Shown: positions 1 through 4,862 of the stretch, piece by piece | Position numbering within the stretch: position 1 is the stretch's first letter | Layout: every line of letters starts with the position of its first letter | NCBI GenBank assembly: GCA_025963345.1 | Contig: JAOPUS010000093.1 | Location: forward strand, 1-9,038 | From: Blastococcus sp. | GTDB taxonomy: Bacteria > Actinomycetota > Actinomycetes > Mycobacteriales > Geodermatophilaceae | Direction: 5' to 3' | Length of the DNA: 9,038 nucleotides | Translations under genes and position numbers: made by a program | The notes under the pieces: generated by a model | Seen by the model: the letters and a program-made list of their open reading frames with translations, nothing else | Told to the model about the DNA's origin: nothing | Database searches by the model: none

Positions 1-111
1 CAGCCGGTGGACGAGGTCCCGCTCGGTGGGCAGCTTCGTCCCCGGGACGAGGGAGCCCTCCGCCGTGCCCTCGTCGAGGAGCGCACGCAGTGACTGTTCG
101 ACGTTCAACAC
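1..111 (-). CDS. GntR-family transcriptional regulator, N-terminal part (runs off the left edge)
   Basis: Only the first 37 codons are present, reading leftward out of the window. Translated from the GTG at 111, residues 19-37 read GSLVPGTKLPTERDLVHRL. This matches the hallmark of the GntR winged helix-turn-helix (G.L.PG.KLPSEREL...L), which in the family starts the DNA-binding domain. The preceding residues, VEQSLRALLDEGTAEG, fit the first helix. The ligand-binding domain lies outside the window, so the subfamily (FCD, UTRA or other) cannot be told. The GTG start is inferred: it coincides with the position expected for a transcription start downstream of TACGCT, and there is no Shine-Dalgarno sequence. 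TTG codons slightly upstream are alternatives. The gene diverges from the FAH-hydrolase cluster and probably regulates it and itself through the ATTGGT repeats between them. Confidence 0.75.
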   Translation of the reverse strand, partial: MLNVEQSLRALLDEGTAEGSLVPGTKLPTERDLVHRL

Positions 112-117
112 GTCCGC

Positions 118-123
118 AGCGTA
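118..123 (-). promoter_or_regulatory. Putative -10 element (TACGCT) for the GntR gene
   Basis: On the minus strand TACGCT fits the actinobacterial TANNNT -10 pattern. Counting seven bases on places the transcription start at about 111, the G of the proposed GTG start codon, so the message would be leaderless. A TTGGTC hexamer at 148-143 could act as a poor -35 with a 19-bp spacer; it is part of an ATTGGT repeat, so a bound protein there would block the promoter. Confidence 0.35.
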
Positions 124-132
124 CCGCAAGTA

Positions 133-150
133 GACCAATCGTGACCAATC
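133..150 (-). promoter_or_regulatory. ATTGGT direct-repeat operator facing the GntR gene
   Basis: Read on the minus strand this is GATTGGTCACGATTGGTC, two ATTGGTC units spaced exactly 10 bp apart, that is, one helical turn. It mirrors the three ATTGGT units on the plus strand at 226-250. Its location over the likely -35 region of the GntR gene suggests an autoregulatory operator. The binding protein is inferred from position only. Confidence 0.55.
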
Positions 151-181
151 ATCTGAGCATCAGGAACCCCGAAATCCCTCG

Positions 182-210
182 TAGACATGGTGTACGTCAC
201 GGCGTAGCGT
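182..210 (+). promoter_or_regulatory. Sigma-70-type promoter for the FAH-hydrolase cluster
   Basis: TAGACA at 182-187 (one mismatch from TTGACA) is followed after exactly 17 bp by TAGCGT at 205-210, which fits TANNNT. The expected transcription start is near 217, giving a leader of about 41 nt before the ATG at 258. The three ATTGGT repeats fall inside this leader. Confidence 0.55.
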
Positions 211-225
211 CCCTTTCAGCCCGGC

Positions 226-250
226 ATTGGTCACATTGGTACGGATTGGT
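226..250 (+). promoter_or_regulatory. Triple ATTGGT direct-repeat operator in the operon leader
   Basis: ATTGGT occurs at 226-231, 235-240 and 245-250, so the units start 9 and then 10 bp apart on one face of the helix. The first two units share the TCAC spacing bases with the inverted copy at 133-150. The array begins about 10 bp downstream of the predicted transcription start and ends 7 bp before the start codon. That fits a repressor that blocks initiation or elongation. Confidence 0.55.
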
Positions 251-257
251 TCACCAC

Positions 258-1142
258 ATGAAACTCGTGACGTTCTCCACTGGCACCGACCAGCGCGTGG
301 GCGTTGTGGACGTCGACAGCGGCGTGGTCCGCGACGTCACCGCGGTCCTTCCGGGGGGCGTCGGGGTCCTCGACCTGATCGAGGGGTGGGCCGAGTTCGG
401 TCCGCGGCTCGAGCGGGAGACCTCCGGTCAGCCGGAGCACCCGCTCGACGCGGTGCGCCTGCTGGCGCCGATCCCGATACCGCGGCGGAACATCTTCTGC
501 GTCGGCAAGAACTACCGCGACCACGTCCTGGAGTTCGGGCGCAGCGGTTACGACAGTCCGGACCGCTCCGAGGCCATGCCCGAGCACCCGGTCGTCTTCT
601 CCAAGGCCACGACGTCGGTCACCGGTCCCTTCGACGACATCGACCCGCACCACGGGGTGACGCGCGAGCTCGACTACGAGGCCGAACTGGCCGTCATCAT
701 CGGCCGCGGTGGCCGGGGGATCACGCGCGAGCAGGCCTTCGACCATGTGTGGGGCTACACGATCATCGACGACTTCACCGCCCGGGATCTGCAGCGCACG
801 CACAAGCAGTGGCTGATCGGCAAGTCACTCGACACGCACTGCCCGATGGGTCCCTACGCCGTCTCTGCCGACGAGGTCCCCGACGTGACCGCGCTCGTGG
901 TGGAGAGCCACGTGAACGGCGAGCCTCGCCAGTCCGCGCCGGTGAAGGACCTCATCTTCGACGTCCCGGAGCTGATCGCCACCATCTCCGCCGGCATCAC
1001 GCTGCTGCCCGGCGACATCATCGCGACCGGCACCCCCGCCGGGGTCGGGATCGGCTTCGACCCACCGAAGTTCATGACCACCGGCGACGTCATCGAGATC
1101 TCGATCACCGGGCTCGGCGCGCAGCGCAACCGGATCGCCTGA
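258..1142 (+). CDS. Fumarylacetoacetate hydrolase (FAH)-family protein
   Basis: A 294-residue enzyme of the FAH superfamily, whose members hydrolyse, hydrate or decarboxylate 2-oxo and 1,3-dioxo acids using Mg2+ or Mn2+. Residues 1-70 form the usual small N-terminal domain (MKLVTFSTGTDQRVGVVD). The catalytic domain starts at about 75 with CVGKNYRDHVLE (81-92), where H89 and E92 match the lid His-Glu pair of FAHD1-like enzymes. The metal ligands appear as E141 and E143 in DYEAELAVIIG and D172 in DDFTARDLQ. K189 (GKSLDTHCPMGPY) and GTPAGVG (258-264) complete the active-site pattern. The ATG at 258 is chosen because MKLVTF is the typical family start, although the frame is open further upstream; no clear Shine-Dalgarno is visible. 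It is the first gene of the cluster, with a 26-base gap to the next. The substrate is unknown; 2-keto-4-pentenoate hydratase-, acylpyruvase- or oxaloacetate decarboxylase-like activity are all possible. Confidence 0.93.
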   Translation: MKLVTFSTGTDQRVGVVDVDSGVVRDVTAVLPGGVGVLDLIEGWAEFGPRLERETSGQPEHPLDAVRLLAPIPIPRRNIFCVGKNYRDHVLEFGRSGYDSPDRSEAMPEHPVVFSKATTSVTGPFDDIDPHHGVTRELDYEAELAVIIGRGGRGITREQAFDHVWGYTIIDDFTARDLQRTHKQWLIGKSLDTHCPMGPYAVSADEVPDVTALVVESHVNGEPRQSAPVKDLIFDVPELIATISAGITLLPGDIIATGTPAGVGIGFDPPKFMTTGDVIEISITGLGAQRNRIA

Positions 1143-1168
1143 CCGACCCCCGACGAAGGAGAGTGGAC

Positions 1169-1930
1169 GTGAAGGTCAACGGAAAGAACCTGGCGGTCGA
1201 GGTCGACGGCGAGGGCCCGGCCGTCCTGATGGTGCACGGCCTCGGCGGTACGTCGAACTTCTACCAGGTGCAGGCCGACGCCCTGGCCGACCGGTTCCAG
1301 GTGATCCGGGTCGACTCGGCCGGCGCCGGGCGCTCCCCGGTGGCCGAGGGGATCAGCGTGGAGGCCCACGCCGACGACCTGGCCGCGGTGCTCGACCAGG
1401 TCGGGGTCGAATCGGCCGCCGTGGTCGGGCACTCGCTGGGCACCCTGGTCGTGCGTGCTCTCGCCGCCCGGCACCCGGAGAAGGTGTCCGCGCTCGTACT
1501 GCTCGGCGCGGTCCGCGAACCCACCGAGGCGGGCCGGCAGGCCCAGCGTGACCGGGCCGTGGTGCTGCGCGAGAAGGGCACCGCCGCAGTTGCCCCGGCC
1601 GTGGTGGCCAACGCGCTGTCGGAGACCACCCGGCGGGACAAGCCCGAAGTCGCCGCCTTCGTCCGGGAGCTGGTCATGCGCCAGGACCCGGAGGGCTACG
1701 CCCGCAACTGCGAGGCGCTCGCCGCTGCCACCGACCCTGGGCCCATCGACCCGAAGCTGCCGTTGCTGCTGGTCACCGGTGGCGACGACAAGGTCGGACC
1801 ACCCGAAGCCAGCCACGAACTCGCCGCCGCCCATGGCAACGCCACGGTCGAGATCGTGCCCGGTATCGGCCACTGGACCGCACTGGAAGCCGCGCAACCG
1901 GTCACCGATCAGCTGCTCAAGTTCCTCTGA
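1169..1930 (+). CDS. Alpha/beta-fold hydrolase
   Basis: A 253-residue soluble alpha/beta hydrolase of usual length for 3-oxoadipate enol-lactonase- and meta-cleavage-product hydrolase-like enzymes. The oxyanion-hole strand is VLMVHGLGG (19-27), the nucleophile elbow is GHSLG (87-91, Ser89), the acid is Asp206 or Asp207 in TGGDDKVGPP, and the catalytic base is His235 in PGIGHW. The short cap region (about 115-190) is Ala/Arg-rich. The GTG at 1169 is chosen because AAGGAG at 1156-1161 stands 7 bases upstream. It is 26 bases after the FAH-family gene and almost certainly co-transcribed. In aromatic and lactone catabolism such enzymes cleave C-C bonds or open lactones next to FAH-family steps, which makes a joint pathway likely. 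The exact substrate cannot be read from the sequence. Confidence 0.93.
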   Translation: MKVNGKNLAVEVDGEGPAVLMVHGLGGTSNFYQVQADALADRFQVIRVDSAGAGRSPVAEGISVEAHADDLAAVLDQVGVESAAVVGHSLGTLVVRALAARHPEKVSALVLLGAVREPTEAGRQAQRDRAVVLREKGTAAVAPAVVANALSETTRRDKPEVAAFVRELVMRQDPEGYARNCEALAAATDPGPIDPKLPLLLVTGGDDKVGPPEASHELAAAHGNATVEIVPGIGHWTALEAAQPVTDQLLKFL

Positions 1931-2045
1931 ACCGCCGCTCCACCCAGCAGCACCGCACCCCAGCACCGTCGATCGCGCCCGGTCGGGCGCACCCGGGGCG
2001 CCGGCGAACCGTCCGGCGATTCCCTCACTGCAGAGGAGATGCACC
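1931..2045 (+). other. Intergenic gap with G+C-rich palindromes
   Basis: These 115 bases separate the alpha/beta hydrolase from the amidohydrolase. They hold a palindrome GCGCCCG-GT-CGGGCGC at 1975-1990 and, just after it, a second possible stem CGCCGG/CCGGCG (1999-2018 region). No convincing internal promoter is seen. The structures could be an attenuator or an mRNA-stability element, or simply a product of high GC. Confidence 0.3.
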
Positions 2046-3359
2046 GTGCCCGTCCCTACCGAGAAGACGCTGTTCCGCAACGTCAGCATCCTCGACTCCA
2101 CTGGCGCCGACCCCTACCCGGGCGACGTCCTCGTCGAGAACGACCGCATCGCCGCCGTCGGCACCGTCGAGCCGTCCCGCGCCGAGGGCGCCCGGGTGAT
2201 CGAGGGGCGCGGCCGCACCCTGATGTCCGGGCTGTGCGACGCACACACCCACTTCACCTGGAACAACAGCGCCGACCTCGACGGCCTGGGAACCATGCCG
2301 GTCGAGGAGCACCTGCTGTTCTCCATCGAGAGCGCCCGCACCTACATCGACTCCGGCTACACCATGTGCCTGGGCGCGGCGTCGGCGAAGGACCGCCTCG
2401 ACGTCGTCTGCCGGGACGCGATCAACTCCGGCCGGATCCCCGGGCCGCGCTACCTGGCCAACGGCCCGGAGATCGCGGTCACCGGCGGCGCGCTGATCAA
2501 GAGCATCACCAAGTTCGCCGACGGCCCCGAAGGCATGCGCAAGGCCGTCCGCGAGCTGGTCGAGCTCGGCGTCGACCAGATCAAGCTCTCCATGACCGGC
2601 GAGGAGATCACCGGCACCCAGCACGCCGAGGACACCTACTTCTCCGACGAGGAGGTCGCCGCCGCTGTCACGGAGGCGCACCGCCGCGGCAAGCGTGTCT
2701 GCGCCCACGCCCGCAGTGCCGAGAGCGTGAAGATGTGCGTCCGCAACAAGGTCGACATCGTCTACCACGCCAGCTTCACTGACGCCGAGGGCATGGACAT
2801 GCTCGAGGCGAACAAGGACTGGGTGTTCGTCGCCCCGGGCCTCAACTGGCTGGTCGCCACCCTCTACGAGGCCGAGTCCTTCGGCTTCCCCCAGGAGGCG
2901 GCCGAAGCCGTCGGCTACAAGAAGGAGCTCGACACCGCCGTCGAGGGGCTGCGGGAGATGCACCGGCGCGGCATCAAGCTGCTGCCCGGTGGTGACTACG
3001 GCTTCGCCTGGACCCCGCACGGCACCTACGCCCGTGACCTGGAGCACTTCGTCGAGCTGCTCGGCTTCACCCCGATGGAGGCGATCATCTCCGCAACCGC
3101 CTGGGGCGGCGAGATCATGCTGCGCCCTGACGAGCTCGGGAAGGTCCAGCCCGGCTACCTCGCCGACCTGCTCCTGGTCGACGGAGACCCGCTGGCCGAC
3201 ATCGCGGTCCTGCAGGACCACGCGAAGCTGAACTACATCATGAAGGACGGCCGCTTCCACAAGGAGCACGCAGCGGACGACCGCACGCCGCCGGCGCCCC
3301 AGGTGGCAGCCGACCTGGTGCGGGACATGGCCGAGCCCGTGGTGGCCCACCGGCCCTGA
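2046..3359 (+). CDS. Metal-dependent amidohydrolase (imidazolonepropionase/prolidase-like)
   Basis: A 437-residue amidohydrolase-superfamily enzyme. A small beta-sandwich made from both termini (about 1-60 and 365-405, ending GYLADLLLVDGDPLADI) flanks a TIM barrel. Metal-site residues are visible in order: H67 and H69 in DAHTHF, a candidate bridging carboxylated lysine K180 in QIKLSMTG, H221 in CAHARS, H241 in YHASF, and D317 in LPGGDYGF. This arrangement fits the binuclear branch that includes Xaa-Pro dipeptidase-like and imidazolonepropionase-related hydrolases. Members cleave amide or ring C-N bonds, and some cleave lactones. No signal peptide is present, so it is cytoplasmic. The GTG at 2046 is chosen because AGAGGAG at 2032-2038 is 7 bases upstream. 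It is the third gene of the cluster and may open a cyclic amide or release an acyl group upstream of the two hydrolases. The substrate is unknown. Confidence 0.92.
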   Translation: MPVPTEKTLFRNVSILDSTGADPYPGDVLVENDRIAAVGTVEPSRAEGARVIEGRGRTLMSGLCDAHTHFTWNNSADLDGLGTMPVEEHLLFSIESARTYIDSGYTMCLGAASAKDRLDVVCRDAINSGRIPGPRYLANGPEIAVTGGALIKSITKFADGPEGMRKAVRELVELGVDQIKLSMTGEEITGTQHAEDTYFSDEEVAAAVTEAHRRGKRVCAHARSAESVKMCVRNKVDIVYHASFTDAEGMDMLEANKDWVFVAPGLNWLVATLYEAESFGFPQEAAEAVGYKKELDTAVEGLREMHRRGIKLLPGGDYGFAWTPHGTYARDLEHFVELLGFTPMEAIISATAWGGEIMLRPDELGKVQPGYLADLLLVDGDPLADIAVLQDHAKLNYIMKDGRFHKEHAADDRTPPAPQVAADLVRDMAEPVVAHRP

Positions 3360-3372
3360 CGTCGATCGAGGC

Positions 3373-3402
3373 GCCGGCGACCTGCTCACCCTGGTCGCCG
3401 GC
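3373..3402 (+). repeat. Perfect 10-bp inverted repeat between the amidohydrolase and DUF1636 genes
   Basis: GCCGGCGACC (3373-3382) and GGTCGCCGGC (3393-3402) are exact reverse complements with a 10-base loop. There is no T-tract after it. It lies in the 66-base gap inside the cluster, so it may be a leaky terminator, an mRNA processing or stability stem, or a protein-binding palindrome. Confidence 0.6.
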
Positions 3403-3425
3403 ACCCCTGACCGGGAACACCACCG

Positions 3426-3842
3426 ATGACCCTGCTGATCTGCCGCACCTGCCCCCGCTACGACCCCCGGGCCTCCGGCGAGTTCGGGCGGCGGCTCACC
3501 GCCGCCATCACCGAGATCGCTCCCGACGAGACCGGGGCCACCGTCGCGATCCGCAACGTCCAGTGCCTCGGCGGCTGCCCCGTCGACGGTGTTGCCGCCG
3601 TCGACGGACCGCAGAAGGCCCGCGTCCGCTTCACCGGACTGGACGAGTCCGACGCCACAGCGGTCCTCGCTGCCGCGCTGGCACACGATGCCTGTCTCAC
3701 CGGCGCCCCCGACGACTGGGAGATCCCCGCTGAGCTCGCCGACCGGATCAGCTCGGTCACCTTCAAGCGCGCCCCGCGGTCGCAGGACGGCGATGACGGA
3801 GCGCCTCGTCCGGACCCGGCCGGCAGTCCGCCCGGCCCATGA
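3426..3842 (+). CDS. DUF1636-type predicted metal-binding protein, thioredoxin-like ferredoxin style
   Basis: A 138-residue protein beginning MTLLICRTCPRYD, with cysteines at C6 and C9 (CxxC) and at C47 and C51 in VQCLGGCPVDG (CxxxC), followed by a GP.K...RF.GL region (about 61-72). This cysteine layout and the CLGGCP motif match the DUF1636/COG5469 family of small predicted metal-binding proteins, whose pattern resembles thioredoxin-fold [2Fe-2S] ferredoxins. Its reaction is not established. The last 25 residues are a low-complexity Asp/Pro/Gly tail, possibly disordered. The ATG at 3426 gives the family N-terminus; no good Shine-Dalgarno is seen and the gene follows a hairpin, so its expression may be lower than that of the upstream genes. 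The stop codon TGA at 3840-3842 overlaps the first bases of the following terminator-like stem. It may supply electrons or metal to a partner enzyme, but no oxygenase is visible nearby. Confidence 0.8.
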   Translation: MTLLICRTCPRYDPRASGEFGRRLTAAITEIAPDETGATVAIRNVQCLGGCPVDGVAAVDGPQKARVRFTGLDESDATAVLAAALAHDACLTGAPDDWEIPAELADRISSVTFKRAPRSQDGDDGAPRPDPAGSPPGP

Positions 3843-3876
3843 GAAGGGCCCCGGTCGGCTGACCGGGGCCCTTCTC
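3841..3876 (+). terminator. Strong 16-bp hairpin, probable bidirectional terminator
   Basis: GAGAAGGGCCCCGGTC (3841-3856) pairs perfectly with GACCGGGGCCCTTCTC (3861-3876) around a GGCT loop. It ends the plus-strand DUF1636 gene, whose stop codon it overlaps, and sits 3 bases beyond the 3' end of the minus-strand tRNA-His. Neither side has a proper U-tract, as is common in actinobacteria, so termination is inferred from stem strength and its position between convergent units. Confidence 0.8.
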
Positions 3877-3879
3877 GCA

Positions 3880-3955
3880 TGGGGTGAGTGACGGGGCTCG
3901 AACCCGCGACACCCAGGATCACAACCTGGTGCTCTACCAACTGAGCTACACCCAC
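3880..3955 (-). tRNA. tRNA-His (anticodon GTG), with encoded CCA
   Basis: The minus strand folds as a complete cloverleaf. The acceptor arm is GTGGGTG/CACTCAC (one G-T wobble), the D arm is GCTCAGTTGGTAGAGC, the anticodon arm is CCAGG-TTGTGAT-CCTGG with anticodon GTG (3922-3920), and the T arm is GCGGGTTCGAGCCCCGT. The discriminator base is C73 (3883) and the base before position 1 is G (3956), giving the G-1:C73 pair that identifies tRNA-His. The CCA tail is encoded (3882-3880). It lies on the same strand as orn and 93 bases beyond it, a familiar arrangement in actinobacteria. Confidence 0.97.
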
Positions 3956-3997
3956 CATGTCCCAGCCGGACGCGAGCGTCGGTGAGGAACCGGCGTA

Positions 3998-4003
3998 ACG
4001 ATA
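3998..4003 (-). promoter_or_regulatory. Putative -10 element (TATCGT) for tRNA-His
   Basis: On the minus strand TATCGT fits TANNNT and would start transcription near 3991, leaving a leader of about 35 nt before the tRNA. No convincing -35 is visible, so read-through from orn remains possible. Confidence 0.35.
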
Positions 4004-4025
4004 CCGGAGGCGATCAGCCTTCCGG
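4004..4025 (-). terminator. Imperfect hairpin after orn
   Basis: On the minus strand CCGGAAGGC-TGATC-GCCTCCGG forms an 8-bp stem with one bulged base, followed by TATCGTTACG. It lies 24 bases after the orn stop codon and just before the possible tRNA promoter, so it may end orn transcription. Confidence 0.4.
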
Positions 4026-4048
4026 CGCGCGACGGGGAGAGGCCCCTG

Positions 4049-4717
4049 TCACGCCGTGCCGGTGGCGTCCTGGGAGGGGTTGGCGTCGCCGGCGGCCAGC
4101 AGCGCGGCGAAGGAGCCGACGACCTCGTCGGCCGCGCTCTTCGCCTGGTCGCTGTTGGGCCCGGGGGAGGGCACGAAGAGGGTGCGGCGGTAGTACGCCA
4201 GCTCGCGGACCGACTCGATGATGTCGGCCAGTGCCCGGTGCGCCAGCCCCTTCGCGGGCTGCGCGAAGTAGACCCGGGGGAACCAGCGACGGGCCAGCTC
4301 CTTCACCGAGGAGACGTCGACCATCCGGTAGTGCAGGTGGTCGTCGAGCTCGGGCATGTCGCGGGCCAGGAAGCCGCGGTCGGTGCCGATGGAGTTGCCG
4401 CACAGGGGCGCCGTTCGACGGTCGGGCACCCACCGCTTGATGTAGGCCAGCACCTGCTGCTCGGCCTCGGCCACCGTGAGCGTGGAGGCGCGCACCTCGT
4501 CGGTGAGGCCGGACTTGGCGTGCATCTCGCGCACGACCTCGTTCATGTCGTCGAGGTCGGCGTCGTCGGCCGCGATGATCAGGTCCAGCCCCGGATCGAG
4601 GACGTTCAGCTCGGAATCGGTGACGAGTACGGCCACCTCGATCAGCTTGTCCTTGACGAGGTCGAGCCCCGTCATCTCACAGTCGATCCAGACCAGATGC
4701 CCAGCACTCTCCGCCAC
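4049..4717 (-). CDS. orn: Oligoribonuclease
   Basis: A 222-residue DEDDh 3'-5' exonuclease that degrades the shortest RNA fragments (mainly dinucleotides, including pGpG from cyclic di-GMP breakdown) to mononucleotides in the cytoplasm. The catalytic set is complete: D12 and E14 in VWIDCEMTGL, D113 in LCGNSIGTDRGFL, H160 and D165 in HRALADIIESVRELAYYR. The conserved DVSSVKELARRWFP segment is at about 134-147. The C-terminal tail (about 184-222) is longer than in the E. coli enzyme, as in other actinobacteria. The GTG at 4717 is chosen because the protein then begins a few residues before the conserved VWIDCEMTG; the longer open frame upstream is low-complexity and overlaps the divergent gene. 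No Shine-Dalgarno is seen, and TACTGT at 4731-4726 would start transcription about 2 bases before the codon, so the message is probably nearly leaderless. Confidence 0.96.
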   Translation of the reverse strand: MAESAGHLVWIDCEMTGLDLVKDKLIEVAVLVTDSELNVLDPGLDLIIAADDADLDDMNEVVREMHAKSGLTDEVRASTLTVAEAEQQVLAYIKRWVPDRRTAPLCGNSIGTDRGFLARDMPELDDHLHYRMVDVSSVKELARRWFPRVYFAQPAKGLAHRALADIIESVRELAYYRRTLFVPSPGPNSDQAKSAADEVVGSFAALLAAGDANPSQDATGTA

Positions 4718-4725
4718 GTCGCCCG

Positions 4726-4731
4726 ACAGTA
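4726..4731 (-). promoter_or_regulatory. Putative -10 element (TACTGT) for orn
   Basis: TACTGT on the minus strand fits TANNNT. The predicted transcription start near 4719 is two bases from the GTG start at 4717, consistent with the absence of a ribosome binding site. The -35 region is not recognisable. Confidence 0.35.
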
Positions 4732-4825
4732 CGCACCGTCCGCGCAGCTCGCCGCGCCTGCCCGCCACTACCGCAACGCCTGTAACAGCGCCATTCGGAG
4801 TGCCGGAATCGGGGCCTTCCGCCGT

Positions 4826-4831
4826 TAGGGT
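4826..4831 (+). promoter_or_regulatory. Putative -10 element (TAGGGT) for the membrane-protein gene
   Basis: TAGGGT in the 145-bp divergent region fits TANNNT and would start transcription at about 4838, leaving a 25-nt leader that holds GAGGAA near 4851. No clear -35 was found. Confidence 0.3.
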
Positions 4832-4862
4832 CGGGGCAGTCGACCGAGCCGAGGAAGTTCCC

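Noticed and set aside
90..257. N-terminal extension of the FAH-family protein
   Set aside because: The frame is open, but the extension would overlap the promoter, the operators and part of the GntR gene, and the family N-terminus begins at MKLVTF (258).
854..2101. Long minus-strand open frame opposite the FAH, alpha/beta hydrolase and amidohydrolase genes
   Set aside because: Composition is Gly/Arg/Val/Asp-rich without recognisable domains, and it lies antisense to clearly conserved genes. Long antisense frames are expected at this GC content.
2025..3686. 553-codon minus-strand open frame opposite the amidohydrolase
   Set aside because: It mirrors the codon bias of the real gene (low-complexity Gly/Val/Asp-rich translation), has no motif, and crosses two real genes.
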